64,000 nt of DNA from Tannerella sp. (GCA_031285565.1 JAITVY010000098.1:62001-126000), one strand, 5' to 3'; shown: positions 18,094 to 27,236, counted from the stretch's first letter. A program made the numbers and translations. The notes: generated by a model from the letters alone, not told the origin.

Positions 18094-19017
18094 ATGAAAA
18101 AGAAGTTGAACAGTTTGATATTAAGCTATTTCGACATCGCATGGATGTCACGTTTCGACGGTCCCGGTCATAGAGTAGTGCTCTATCTGCAAGGATGCCA
18201 TTTACGTTGTCCCTGGTGTCATTCTCCCCATTCTCAGGCAAAAGGATTTCTGTTACTCAATTTTCCCGCGCAATGCCGGCATTGTAGCCGATGTGTACAG
18301 GTTTGTCTGCACGGAGTACATCAGGTAACAGCAGATAACCATATTGTCCACCGGGAGCAGTGTGTGGGATGCGGCAAATGTATTGACGCCTGTCCGGTCT
18401 CTCACCGCGACCATCTCAGTGGCGCACTGGCACAAGCAGTAAAGGAGATAACAGTGCCGGAACTTTGGCATGTGCTATATCCCCAGCTCGATCTTCTTCG
18501 TTCAATCGGCGGGTTAACCGTGAGTGGAGGCGAAGCCCTTTTACAATCCGAAGCACTCGCTGGATTACTTCAACTCTGTAAAGAAGAGGGTATTCACACA
18601 GCCGTGGAAACTTCAGGAGCATTACCGGAAAAACACGTAAAAGATGTGGCTCACCTGACGGACTGCTGGTTGTATGGATTACGCCCCACACCATTATACA
18701 CGCCTCCGCATGCTGAAAAAATCACTGAAAATTTATCTTTTTTAGCTAAAACAGGAAGCCGCATTATCATCCGTACGCCGGTTATTGCCGGAATTACAGA
18801 TCTTCCTGTATCATTGGATCGCATTGCTGCAATTATGCGGGCTAACGAATTGCACGAAATCCAACTATTACCGTTCAACCGGGAAACGTCGCATTATTAT
18901 CATGCGCTTGGACGGGAGTGCAAAGTAAGTAATGAAGGAATAGTAACGTCTAAACAGATAGAAGCAGTCCGCGTTTTCTTTCAGGAGAAAAACTGTTCGG
19001 CGACTATTATACAATAA
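18094..19017 (+). CDS. Glycyl-radical enzyme activating protein (radical SAM)
   Basis: The 307-residue enzyme uses S-adenosylmethionine to put a glycyl radical on its partner. The radical-SAM cysteines are C35, C39 and C42 (GCHLRCPWC). An inserted ferredoxin domain gives eight more cysteines in two C-x2-C-x2-C-x3-C groups (61/64/67/71 and 90/93/96/100). SGGEALLQ follows near 145. N-terminal FDGPGHRVVLYLQG is family-typical. The partner gene starts 21 bp downstream. The insertion is as in activators of PFL2-type enzymes rather than PflA, which lacks it. Confidence 0.92.
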   Translation: MKKKLNSLILSYFDIAWMSRFDGPGHRVVLYLQGCHLRCPWCHSPHSQAKGFLLLNFPAQCRHCSRCVQVCLHGVHQVTADNHIVHREQCVGCGKCIDACPVSHRDHLSGALAQAVKEITVPELWHVLYPQLDLLRSIGGLTVSGGEALLQSEALAGLLQLCKEEGIHTAVETSGALPEKHVKDVAHLTDCWLYGLRPTPLYTPPHAEKITENLSFLAKTGSRIIIRTPVIAGITDLPVSLDRIAAIMRANELHEIQLLPFNRETSHYYHALGRECKVSNEGIVTSKQIEAVRVFFQEKNCSATIIQ

Positions 19018-19038
19018 TCAATTTAAAACAATGTTATT

Positions 19039-21621
19039 ATGGATGCAATGATTCAAAAGAACGATTTGGTTCTCAATCTGCCGAATGAAATGACGCCGAG
19101 AACCGCCCAACTTCGGGAAATGTTATTCAAAAGAGCCAAAGGCAACCGGGCCGGCGACTGGCTCAGTAAAGGGGAACTACCCGATCTGTCCATTCCCGGG
19201 CAACCGGGCGGAAAACCGGAAGCCGTTATTATAAGAAGAGCAAAAGGCATTGCCGCTGTACTGAAAGCGCTGACAGATCCGAAAATTTCTGCACGTACAA
19301 ATTCATACACTATCTCTCCGGGAGAATTGTTGGTCGGAGTGCTACCAATGGGTTCTAACGGCCTGGGAAAAGTTTTTCCCGATTATCTGACCAGAGAAGA
19401 ACGACAAATGGCAAGCCTTTCTAACCGTTCGGAATTCTCTATACAAGGACACAATTCTGCCGACTACAACAGGTTAGTGAAACACGGAATGCGAAAAATT
19501 ATTGCAGACAGCCAATCAGCTATTAAAAAGTTGGAAGCAAAGAGAAAAAAAAGGAAACTCTCTGAAGATCAAATTGACCAATATAATTTTTACAAATCCG
19601 TAATCATCAGTTGCACTGCGGTGGTAGAATATGCGGCACGATATGCGCAACTGGCCGAAGCCATGGCAGCGAAAGAAAAAAACAAAGAACGCCGGAACGA
19701 ACTGCTCGAAATTGCACGCATATGCAAAAAAGTGCCTATGGAACCCGCCGATACCTTTCACGAAGCGGTTCAGAGCATCTTGTTTCTGCAAATCGGATTC
19801 CGTTCCGGAATGGATTTGCTATCACTCGGTCGTTTAGACCAGACGCTGCAACCATTTTTGGTAAAGAATGGAAAACCATCCGAACAAGAACTGAAGAGAG
19901 CTGTAGAATTGGTAGAATGTTTAGTTATCAAACTCGCAGGGCCGATGAATCTGTCCACGAGCCATTTAATTGAACAGGATCATATCGATTTTGGAGTATC
20001 TATGGGCATCAGCCGCTGGTATTCAGATCAACGCGGGAATATCAACCAGTTTCTGCAGAATGTAGTGATCGGAGGTGTCGATTCAAAAGGCCGGGATGCC
20101 ACTGTCGAAAGCACTTATATATTATTGCAGGCATGGAAAAATGTTAATCTGCCCACTCCTGGTATTTATGTACGGTTGCACAAAGACAGCCCTAAGGATT
20201 TGATCAATAAAGTGGCCGAATCAATCGCCGAAACAGGCAATCTACCATCAGTCATCAACGATGAAACAGTAATTCCCGGTTTCCTGCAATCATTTGTCGA
20301 TGATAACACCATAGGTAAAGATGAAGCCTTGAAACTCGTCCGTGATTATTGCGTCGATGGTTGCTGGGAACCCATTTTAAATGGCCAGGGTGATTGGACC
20401 TTTAACATGATCAACGGATTAACCGCGCTTGAATGTGCGCTGAATGAAGGTGATACACTCGATGCAGGCAATATGCAACTCAAAGGCGGGAAGCGGTGTT
20501 ATCATACCAAACCTGTTACTAATTATAAGGAATTGATGATGGCAGTCAAAGAAAATATGGATTTCATCCTTTTCCAGTCAGCAGCAGCCATGTATAACTA
20601 TTATCTCCTCGACGAATACGTAACACCGGCTCCTTTGTTGTCGGCATTCTTAGGATCATGCATGGAACGCGGACACGATAAGTCATGGGGTGGTTGCAGT
20701 ATCTCCATAGGAGGAACAGTCTTATCGGGGCTTCCCAATATGGTTAACAGCATCGCCGCAATCAAAAAATGGGTCTTTGAAACCAAAACCTATCAGTTAG
20801 ATAAAGTAGTGGAGGCATTCAGGAATAACTTCGGGATACAACCGGATAAACCGAAAGAAGTAGCCGCGAAATACAAAGAAATGTTCAAGAATCTCCGTGA
20901 TAATAGTCCGCGCTACGGGACCAATGATCCTGAAACCGATCGTATTGCAGCAACAATAGTAAATGATTTTTTTACATCATTGAAAGCTACAAAAGAACTT
21001 ACGGATAAAGCTTATCGTGAAAAACCGGAAGGCAAAGTCGACCCCGAAGAAGCCAAGCGATTGCGCATAGCCGGCGGATTCTTCGGAAGCCCGTTCGACA
21101 AAAGATATAAAACAACCGTCGCATTCACCGCAGGTTTAGGTACATTTGCAGCCTTTACCCTCATGGGAATGGGTGTGGCCGCTTCAGTTGACCGTTTCAA
21201 AGACGAACCGCTCACTAAAAACAACGGGCCCTCACGGGGAACAAATAACAAGAGTTTCGGACATATCTTCGCGTCGCTGAAAGCCCTCGATCTGTCGCGT
21301 TTTGCAGCCGGCGCTCCTGTTGATCTTACACTCGATATCGGAAAAGAAAGCCGTGAAAACAAGATCGCAATATTGACGGCGATTGTTGAATCGTTCATGA
21401 AAAATAACGGGCAGGTATTATCAGTCACACTCGGCAATAAAGATCAGTATGAAATGATTCACAATATTGCTGTAAAAGCCGATAATGGTGACACGGAAGC
21501 TGCTGAAAAGTTACTTGAATATGCAAACGTAATGGTACGTGCCGGAGGATGGCAGACGCCTTTTATTACAATGTCTATTGCACAGCAATCTCATTATCTT
21601 GATTCTGCTATTACAGCTTAA
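19039..21621 (+). CDS. Glycyl radical enzyme of unknown substrate, GCWEP active site
   Basis: The 860-residue anaerobic enzyme belongs to the pyruvate formate-lyase superfamily. The C-terminal radical loop is RAGGW, glycine 837 being the likely radical site, 24 residues from the end as usual. The thiyl cysteine loop reads YCVDGCWEP (C438, C442, E444). The GCxEP form matches eliminases of the PFL2 group (diol dehydratase, choline lyase, hydroxyproline dehydratase), where it is normally GCVEP. PFL itself has two adjacent cysteines, so PFL is excluded. Val is replaced by Trp and an extra Cys sits four residues upstream. No substrate gene or microcompartment gene is nearby. Confidence 0.88.
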   Translation: MDAMIQKNDLVLNLPNEMTPRTAQLREMLFKRAKGNRAGDWLSKGELPDLSIPGQPGGKPEAVIIRRAKGIAAVLKALTDPKISARTNSYTISPGELLVGVLPMGSNGLGKVFPDYLTREERQMASLSNRSEFSIQGHNSADYNRLVKHGMRKIIADSQSAIKKLEAKRKKRKLSEDQIDQYNFYKSVIISCTAVVEYAARYAQLAEAMAAKEKNKERRNELLEIARICKKVPMEPADTFHEAVQSILFLQIGFRSGMDLLSLGRLDQTLQPFLVKNGKPSEQELKRAVELVECLVIKLAGPMNLSTSHLIEQDHIDFGVSMGISRWYSDQRGNINQFLQNVVIGGVDSKGRDATVESTYILLQAWKNVNLPTPGIYVRLHKDSPKDLINKVAESIAETGNLPSVINDETVIPGFLQSFVDDNTIGKDEALKLVRDYCVDGCWEPILNGQGDWTFNMINGLTALECALNEGDTLDAGNMQLKGGKRCYHTKPVTNYKELMMAVKENMDFILFQSAAAMYNYYLLDEYVTPAPLLSAFLGSCMERGHDKSWGGCSISIGGTVLSGLPNMVNSIAAIKKWVFETKTYQLDKVVEAFRNNFGIQPDKPKEVAAKYKEMFKNLRDNSPRYGTNDPETDRIAATIVNDFFTSLKATKELTDKAYREKPEGKVDPEEAKRLRIAGGFFGSPFDKRYKTTVAFTAGLGTFAAFTLMGMGVAASVDRFKDEPLTKNNGPSRGTNNKSFGHIFASLKALDLSRFAAGAPVDLTLDIGKESRENKIAILTAIVESFMKNNGQVLSVTLGNKDQYEMIHNIAVKADNGDTEAAEKLLEYANVMVRAGGWQTPFITMSIAQQSHYLDSAITA

Positions 21622-21635
21622 ATATTTATCTGATC

Positions 21636-21700
21636 AGGGGTTGCCCGAAAAGTCGATTCGTACAGATCGTTATAATACGACTTTCTTTTGGACAACCCCT
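21636..21700 (+). terminator. Long imperfect hairpin after the glycyl radical enzyme gene
   Basis: About 20-bp arms starting AGGGGTTG and ending CAACCCCT pair imperfectly around a 20-nt loop, 15 bp after the stop codon. It probably ends the operon transcript, although a clean U-tract is missing. Confidence 0.55.
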
Positions 21701-21800
21701 CATCATTCTGCTTGCTTCTCACATCACCCTACACTCTAACCGCACACATTGCTGAGAGCAATGTTTCTTTGTCATATATATATTTTAGGATTATAAACAC

Positions 21801-21808
21801 TACCTTTG
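21801..21808 (+). promoter_or_regulatory. Candidate -7 box for the lipoprotein at 21922
   Basis: TACCTTTG matches TAnnTTTG, leaving a leader of about 107 nt. Confidence 0.45.
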
Positions 21809-21921
21809 CTACAAAGCCTTAGCACTATATGCAATTTTCAACAGACACCTGTTCATCAACGATGAAAACTGCGGAGGTTTTGCTGTATTAAACTTATAGT
21901 TATACAATTAAAAGAACAATC

Positions 21922-22416
21922 ATGAATAACCCAGGGATAAAAAGTCTTATTTATATATTCGCCTTGCTTTTTACGGGTTGCATCGGTAATCAGCAAAAGC
22001 ATAAAAGCGATGAAGCTGGAAGTTTAGAGGAAATTGCAAGCCCGGCTTTACTTAGAGAAATAGACGCCTTTCTTGATGGTCGCCAAACGGATGATTCCCT
22101 TAAAGTCGTATTGTTGAATATTCATGATAGCCTTATATATATTTCTCCAAGTGTATATTACGATTACCATGAAAGCGCAGGCTATTCTTTCTATAAAGGA
22201 AAACTTGTCGGCTTTTATTTCTCAAATCCTATAAGGAATTGGAATTTTGTTGATACTGCCAGGTTGGAAAAAGGTGCAGCAAAAGGTTATTTGGACGAAT
22301 TTCCTGCATCCAACCCTGCTTTCGATTCGCTGGAATACAAATACGACTACAGGGTTCGAACCTATCAGATCCACACTAAAGACAGCCTGGAATTAATATT
22401 TTGGGGTTACTATTGA
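21922..22416 (+). CDS. Hypothetical lipoprotein
   Basis: I do not recognise this 164-residue protein. It starts with a short signal peptide and a lipobox LFTGC (cysteine at 20), so it is probably anchored in the envelope. The mature part is mixed alpha/beta with Tyr-rich strands (YISPSVYYDYHESAGYSFY). The stop overlaps the convergent lipoprotein gene by 7 bp. Confidence 0.65.
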   Translation: MNNPGIKSLIYIFALLFTGCIGNQQKHKSDEAGSLEEIASPALLREIDAFLDGRQTDDSLKVVLLNIHDSLIYISPSVYYDYHESAGYSFYKGKLVGFYFSNPIRNWNFVDTARLEKGAAKGYLDEFPASNPAFDSLEYKYDYRVRTYQIHTKDSLELIFWGYY

Positions 22417-22919
22417 AGTCTTTCTATTTTATTGAAGTCATAAAGTTTTATTCCATGCTGCTTTGCATACTCTTCCTGCAATTCGTCCCACCGTCTGACA
22501 GTTTTTATTGCAGCAGACACTAACGGATCCATTTTACTATAAAATAGTTCTTCAGCTTCTTCCTGTGTCCATACATTCGCATTATCAGCAAAATCACAAG
22601 TCATAACTGCCATTTGCCGGTAAACCGACATATAATAAAGCATCGCATCATCCATACTATTGACCTCTTCAACCGACGCAGGAATCTCTTTACCATAATG
22701 CGCAAAGCAAGTATCAACATAGTCAATCAACTTTTGGGCGCTCACCCTTGCAACATCCGGATGAATCCTTATATCCCACAACCTTACCAGCAACAGGTTT
22801 GAATACCCCATGCAGACATTATACTGGTTTACATTGTATTCAAGGCGTTCGTGCGCTTTCTCACACGATACAAAAAAGATGGCCGACATCAATACTGCAA
22901 TTGCTGCTTTTGTTTTCAT
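22410..22919 (-). CDS. Small lipoprotein, paralogue of the next gene
   Basis: The 169-residue protein has a lipobox FFVSC (cysteine at 19) and a helical mature part. Residues 60-165 align with the upstream neighbour at 23082, sharing DYVD/EYVD, LYYMS, EE-EELFY/YYRK and W-LQE-YAK-H. The two are thus a tandem duplication. No catalytic pattern is seen and function is unknown. Confidence 0.75.
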   Translation of the reverse strand: MKTKAAIAVLMSAIFFVSCEKAHERLEYNVNQYNVCMGYSNLLLVRLWDIRIHPDVARVSAQKLIDYVDTCFAHYGKEIPASVEEVNSMDDAMLYYMSVYRQMAVMTCDFADNANVWTQEEAEELFYSKMDPLVSAAIKTVRRWDELQEEYAKQHGIKLYDFNKIERLQ

Positions 22920-22941
22920 AATCTTATTTAATTACTTGTCT

Positions 22942-23078
22942 GAATCAGTAGTTTAAGAAGTTATCACTCGCTACGCTCGTTTGTAGTCAAGAAGTTAAGA
23001 ATAATGCAAATACATTTCTACTTAACTACGAAGTTGCGAAGCAACTGATAACTACTTGACTACTTTGACTACTGATTC
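22942..23078. repeat. Large imperfect inverted repeat between the paralogous lipoprotein genes
   Basis: Arms starting GAATCAGTAGT (22942-22952) and ending ACTACTGATTC (23068-23078) pair, and further in AAGTTAAG pairs with CTTAACTA. A small hairpin AGTTGC/GCAACT lies near 23032-23046. It looks like a mobile palindromic element or a strong RNA structure between the two genes. Confidence 0.6.
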
Positions 23079-23081
23079 GCA

Positions 23082-23663
23082 TTACTTACTAAGGTCAACC
23101 AATGTGATATTGTGTTTTTTTGCATATGCTTCCTGCAAATCCGCCCATCGTTCGACAGCTTCTGCCAATTCGTCTGCAAGCAAATCGAATTTACGATAAT
23201 ACAGTTCTTCAACCTCCTCGTCAGTCAAAGTTGCTATCTTACCGGCATAGTCGGAAGCAACAAGGGCTATTTGTTTGATTATCGACATGTAATAAAGCGC
23301 TGCGTTGTCAATATTGGTAACATCGGCGAGCGATGTAGGAACGTCTTTACTGTATTGGGTAAGATAACCGTCCACATATTCAATCAGACTATCAGATTTC
23401 CTTTTGAGTCCGTCCGGATTCTGTTCCGCATACTCCAATCCGGTATACACACCATTTAAATACGACTCGGCAGTATTATACTTTCCTAAATTATTCTGAA
23501 GATGTTTATATCCATCCTCACACGATGTAAAAAAGATTACGGATAACAATGTAACTACCACAATGCACCCTAAGCCCAAACAGTGATTTAAGATTGACTG
23601 GTTTTTCTGGATAAATTTCCCTATTTCTTCTTTAAGGTATTTGAACGATTCCATATTTTTCAT
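23082..23663 (-). CDS. Small lipoprotein, paralogue of the downstream gene
   Basis: The annotated reading frame has TTG upstream, but the ATG at 23663 lies after a TATTTTTG box and is the better start, giving about 193 residues. A hydrophobic segment (IVVVTLLSVIFFTSC) ends in a lipobox-like FTSC. The N-terminal extension before it (about 40 residues) is long for a signal peptide. The mature part aligns with the neighbour at 22410. Function unknown. Confidence 0.7.
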   Translation of the reverse strand: MKNMESFKYLKEEIGKFIQKNQSILNHCLGLGCIVVVTLLSVIFFTSCEDGYKHLQNNLGKYNTAESYLNGVYTGLEYAEQNPDGLKRKSDSLIEYVDGYLTQYSKDVPTSLADVTNIDNAALYYMSIIKQIALVASDYAGKIATLTDEEVEELYYRKFDLLADELAEAVERWADLQEAYAKKHNITLVDLSK

Positions 23664-23683
23664 TTTTATAAAGTTGAACTTCA

Positions 23684-23691
23684 CAAAAATA
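23684..23691 (-). promoter_or_regulatory. Candidate -7 box for the tandem lipoproteins
   Basis: The minus strand reads TATTTTTG, matching TAnnTTTG, 21 bp upstream of the ATG at 23663. It supports that start over the upstream TTG. Confidence 0.45.
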
Positions 23692-23971
23692 AAAAAGTAC
23701 ACCAACAATAATCTGTAACATATGTTACAGGTCTTGAAAATTTTTAATCATTGGGGGTTAATTATTACTTTACGGCTACAAATATCAGACATAACAAAAT
23801 CAATCCGAATGCTTTCATTTTACTAAGTTTTCTCATTATCATCCTTGAAATACATGAATCATAACCCACCACATAAAAGTCATCTTCCGAAATTTTATCC
23901 GAAACTGACCTAAAAAGATATTGGTTACCAGTGAAACTACAGATATGATTGCTATATTCATAATCTGTTTT

Positions 23972-24511
23972 CTACTTATCCTCAATCCAATCAGCTACTT
24001 TTTCGTAGAAAGGTGCTTGAGGAAGAATGCAGTCCACGATTAATCCGTTTTCATCAATCATGAATTTCTGAAAGTTCCAACGTATATCTGCATCAATCTT
24101 TCCGTTTTCCGATTTTTCTGTCAGCCACTTGTATATTGGCGATTTGTAATCTCCAACGGCTTGAACTTTGTCCATTATCGGGAATTTAACTCCGTAATTC
24201 ATTTGACAAAACTCCTGTATCTCTTTATTTGTGCCGGGTTCTTGTTCTCTGAAATTATTACACGGGAATCCTATAATAATAAAGTCCCGATTCTGATACT
24301 TGTCATACAGTTCTTGTAATTGAGCGTATTGTGGTGTCAGACCACATTTAGAAGCTACGTTTACAACCAATACCTTTTTGCCTTTCAGGGTAGAAAGGTC
24401 ACATGTATTGCCGTTTATGTCTTTCACTGTAAAATCGTGAAGTATTTTTGTTTGCGCCGAAGCAAACGTTGTGACTGCGATAAGCAGCATGAGAGTAATC
24501 AAATTCTTCAT
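23972..24511 (-). CDS. Glutathione peroxidase family protein, exported
   Basis: The 179-residue protein reduces peroxides, most likely with thioredoxin as reductant. A signal peptide (ending AQ at 20) places it in the periplasm, unlike many cytoplasmic homologues. The peroxidatic cysteine is C56 (NVASKCGLTPQY). The motif GFPCNNFREQEPG provides C84, a candidate resolving cysteine, and Q90. RWNFQKF near 144 gives the tryptophan of the catalytic tetrad. It follows the flavodoxin/cytochrome genes on the same strand and may share their redox context. Confidence 0.92.
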   Translation of the reverse strand: MKNLITLMLLIAVTTFASAQTKILHDFTVKDINGNTCDLSTLKGKKVLVVNVASKCGLTPQYAQLQELYDKYQNRDFIIIGFPCNNFREQEPGTNKEIQEFCQMNYGVKFPIMDKVQAVGDYKSPIYKWLTEKSENGKIDADIRWNFQKFMIDENGLIVDCILPQAPFYEKVADWIEDK

Positions 24512-24571
24512 TTTTCTATTTATTTTTAATCTAAGTAGCTGCTAGGAATTTTTTCCGGTTTCTTTATTGTT

Positions 24572-25219
24572 TTATGACTCTCCGAAACCTATAAAGAAGT
24601 AGATAGGTATAGCCAAATAGCCTATCATGATTATATGCGAGTAGATAATTGAAATCTTCTGTAAGCGAGGTAGCCATTTTTTGTTTGTTGCTCCCATTGA
24701 TTGGAACATACTCCAAAAGCCATGTGATATGTGGAAATAAATAACCATTATCCAAATAACATACATAGCCGCATACCAACCGTTTGAGAATACGGTTTTC
24801 ACAAGGTCATAAGGGTTTTCGCCTTCGTTGCAGAGAAAATGTTGTAATTGCATTTTTGCCCAAAAATGTCCCAAGTGGATTACCAACAACCCCAACACAA
24901 TAAGCCCTAATGCCAACATGTTTTTAGAAGCCCACGATACTTTGGTTTTGCTTTTTACCTTATATTCTTCCGGTCGTGATTTCCTGTTTTGAATCGTAAG
25001 TATAATCCCCATTACAATATGCACAACAAAACCGAGCGCTAAAACCGGGACCATTATCTGAACGAAAGGATTTGTGTCCATAAAATGGCAAGCTGTTTCA
25101 TAGGTTTCCCGTGAGATTAAAGACATGAGATTGATTGCTAAATGGAGGGTTAAGAACATGATCAGAAATAATCCGCTTATGCCCATAACCAATTTTCTCC
25201 CTATTGATGATAATTTCAT
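24572..25219 (-). CDS. Orphan succinate dehydrogenase/fumarate reductase cytochrome b subunit
   Basis: The 215-residue protein has five membrane helices and the b558-type histidines (MFLTLHLAIN, FVVHIVMG, VIHLGHFW, YFHISHGFW, IYSHIIMIG). It is the membrane anchor that passes electrons between a flavoprotein and quinone. The flavoprotein and iron-sulfur genes, normally directly after it, are absent here. The next genes are a peroxidase and, upstream, a flavodoxin whose stop abuts this ATG. It may be a duplicate of the housekeeping subunit. Confidence 0.85.
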   Translation of the reverse strand: MKLSSIGRKLVMGISGLFLIMFLTLHLAINLMSLISRETYETACHFMDTNPFVQIMVPVLALGFVVHIVMGIILTIQNRKSRPEEYKVKSKTKVSWASKNMLALGLIVLGLLVIHLGHFWAKMQLQHFLCNEGENPYDLVKTVFSNGWYAAMYVIWIMVIYFHISHGFWSMFQSMGATNKKWLPRLQKISIIYSHIIMIGYLAIPIYFFIGFGES

Positions 25220-25630
25220 TTAATTTGAGATTATTCCTTTAACAAAAGTCCTTAATTTGTCTAAATCCTGTTGATTTGGCCGTCCTTTGTGCAAAGCTTT
25301 GAATTGCCCTCTACAATGAAACTCCCTTTCATCAACTGGAATATTCTGTTTCTTCAAGAGTCCTTTTACTTGTGAATACGAACCGGATAAAACAGCAGCA
25401 GAGCTAAAGCAAACCACATTATTAACCTTACTATCTAAAGAAGCAATAAATTCTTTCATTTTACTGTCGATTCCTGCCATGTAAACAGCACTCCCAAGAA
25501 AAAGTATATCGACCTCTTCCGTTACGGGAACATCTATTGTTTCGGCTTTAACACTGGTCACATCGGAAACTATTTCAGCCATTTTTACCATATGACCTGT
25601 TTTTGAAAAATACCTGATTGCTATTTTCAT
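25220..25630 (-). CDS. Flavodoxin-fold protein
   Basis: A protein of about 136 residues with the start RYFSKTGHMVKMAE that resembles the FMN phosphate loop of flavodoxins, then LGSAVYMAGID and CFSSAAVLSG. It probably moves electrons in the cytoplasm or acts as a protoporphyrinogen-oxidase-like flavoprotein. The upstream TTG at 25663 is less likely than the ATG at 25630. Its stop is directly followed by the cytochrome b start. Confidence 0.8.
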   Translation of the reverse strand: MKIAIRYFSKTGHMVKMAEIVSDVTSVKAETIDVPVTEEVDILFLGSAVYMAGIDSKMKEFIASLDSKVNNVVCFSSAAVLSGSYSQVKGLLKKQNIPVDEREFHCRGQFKALHKGRPNQQDLDKLRTFVKGIISN

Positions 25631-25713
25631 ATATTTATTATTTATTCGACACTTAATATTCAAATAACTCTATAATGAGATTGTCGCATTTTCCATATCA
25701 AGCAAACAGTATA

Positions 25714-26313
25714 TTATATATTAGCGTATCCGACCGGATGATTTAATAAAAGACAATCCGTATCTTTCAGCTTTAGCTCTGCTTTCAGAACGTCCTGATT
25801 CATTGTTCCTCTCGCAACAGTATCAAGACCGTTTGCGGCACAAAACAATGCGATATTTTGTGAGATAATTCCCGTATCCAAGGGTGCAAGGGTTGAACGC
25901 ATCGGTTCGGGTACTCCGTCAAATACAGAAACATCTGCTACAAGCAAAAGAATTACAGGAGCATTCAGTACAAATTCCTGACCTCCGGCTAAAGCAGGTA
26001 TCAGATTAGTTTCCGTAACAGGAATCAGACTGTGTTCATCCGGACAATACAAACAAGTGCCTTGTGGAGTACAGGCGTAAAGTCTAATTTCTTGTTTTCC
26101 AAGCGAATTAGATGCTGTATGCCCTTTAGTTTCAGGACGATTAATACCATTGGCAGCCCATAGCAAGTCGGAAAGATCTTGCGTTTCCAATGGCTTGCTG
26201 CTGAATGAACGTATTGACTTTCTAGCTGCCAATGCACACATAAGGCTTACACCTCGTTCCATATCAGGCTTATTTAGCTTGATTACATTCTGTTCGTTTG
26301 ATTTACTTTCCAT
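25714..26313 (-). CDS. Nitroreductase-family/SagB-like oxidoreductase
   Basis: The protein of about 199 residues belongs to the FMN-dependent nitroreductase superfamily. Motifs include ARKSIRSFSSKPL (FMN contact Arg-Ser), LLWAANGINRPE and DTGIISQNIALFCAANGLDTV. The TTG start at 26376 lies before a TACTTTTG box, so the ATG at 26313 is chosen. Partner and substrate are unknown. It starts the likely redox group of flavodoxin, cytochrome b and peroxidase. Confidence 0.82.
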   Translation of the reverse strand: MESKSNEQNVIKLNKPDMERGVSLMCALAARKSIRSFSSKPLETQDLSDLLWAANGINRPETKGHTASNSLGKQEIRLYACTPQGTCLYCPDEHSLIPVTETNLIPALAGGQEFVLNAPVILLLVADVSVFDGVPEPMRSTLAPLDTGIISQNIALFCAANGLDTVARGTMNQDVLKAELKLKDTDCLLLNHPVGYANI

Positions 26314-26357
26314 AGATGCTGATTTTAATGAATTAAACTTCTTTGAATTTCTTACTA

Positions 26358-26365
26358 CAAAAGTA
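26358..26365 (-). promoter_or_regulatory. Candidate -7 box for the nitroreductase gene
   Basis: The minus strand reads TACTTTTG, matching TAnnTTTG, 45 bp before the ATG at 26313. Confidence 0.45.
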
Positions 26366-26441
26366 GGAATCAACAATATGGGAATGCTTAAGATTAACTT
26401 AGGATATTCTTAAGATTAGCTTAAGAAGCGGAATAGGTAAA

Positions 26442-26477
26442 AAACAAAAGACTTCCTGAATGAGAAGCCTTTTGTTT
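26442..26477 (-). terminator. Second, distal terminator hairpin after the XRE gene
   Basis: AAACAAAAG and CTTTTGTTT arms with an inner CTTC/GAAG stem form a strong hairpin. A T-rich stretch follows on the minus strand. Confidence 0.6.
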
Positions 26478-26494
26478 AGGTTATGATTAAAACC

Positions 26495-26528
26495 TAAAAA
26501 AAAGCGGATCCCATAAGAGACCCGCTTC
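26495..26528 (-). terminator. Rho-independent terminator of the XRE regulator gene
   Basis: AAGCGG (26502-26507) pairs with CCGCTT (26522-26527), and the minus strand continues into a run of eight T. It lies 24 bp after the regulator stop codon. Confidence 0.75.
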
Positions 26529-26551
26529 TTTTGTAGACATATATAGTCAAA

Positions 26552-26983
26552 TCACTCCAGAACCGTCTTATAATCAATATTATTTGTATCCAGCAGATAT
26601 TTCATAATAACCATATGCCTGTCCTGCTTACGGATCTCATCGTATAGCTTTTTCACTTCACTAAACGGCACGCTATTATTTTCATACTCTTCTGCCACAA
26701 CTGAAAATTCAGTATCCTTATTATTTTGCTCAAAATATTTTCCACCCAGAAGCTTTTCAAAACTGAATGTTTCCAGAAATTCAACGTCTATCCGTAACGC
26801 TTCAGCTACATCTTCAAGAATCTCTTTATCAATTATCTTTTTCTTTTCCAGTTGCGAAACCTGGCATTGTATCTTACCTCCTAATAAATCAGCCAACTCA
26901 TCCTGGCTTAGTTTCCGCCAAAGGCGGATAATGCGCACATTATCGCCCATATGTACTTCTGTCTGACACTTATCATTCTCCAT
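26552..26983 (-). CDS. XRE-family helix-turn-helix regulator
   Basis: The 143-residue protein has an N-terminal HTH_3 domain (about 12-70) with LWRKLSQDELADLLGGKIQCQVSQLEKK, followed by a helical C-terminal part. It probably binds DNA as a dimer. It is monocistronic with its own tandem terminators. Its targets are unknown. Confidence 0.85.
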   Translation of the reverse strand: MENDKCQTEVHMGDNVRIIRLWRKLSQDELADLLGGKIQCQVSQLEKKKIIDKEILEDVAEALRIDVEFLETFSFEKLLGGKYFEQNNKDTEFSVVAEEYENNSVPFSEVKKLYDEIRKQDRHMVIMKYLLDTNNIDYKTVLE

Positions 26984-27236
26984 ATAGAATATTATTTAAT
27001 TTATGCTGCTATAACAACCACCGGATTACTTAAGTTGACGGCTAAATTAGAAATATTTTGCATTTCTTCCTAATAAATGACCCGGCAGAGCGTAATAAAA
27101 TAATCAAAAAAGCAATTTTTGCGTATTATTTTAATATAATTGGTTGGTTAAAGCATCACCAATAAGTTATAATCAACTGGATAATTGCATATTAAAATAA
27201 TAGCCGGGGATATTTTTTTAATCATAACCAGCCCTT

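Noticed and set aside
19039..21621. Pyruvate formate-lyase
   Set aside because: PFL has two adjacent cysteines and the RVSGYAV loop. Here there is a single GCWEP cysteine loop and RAGGW, so the enzyme belongs to a different group.
26313..26376. TTG start for the nitroreductase
   Set aside because: It lies upstream of a clear -7 box. The ATG at 26313 fits the family start.
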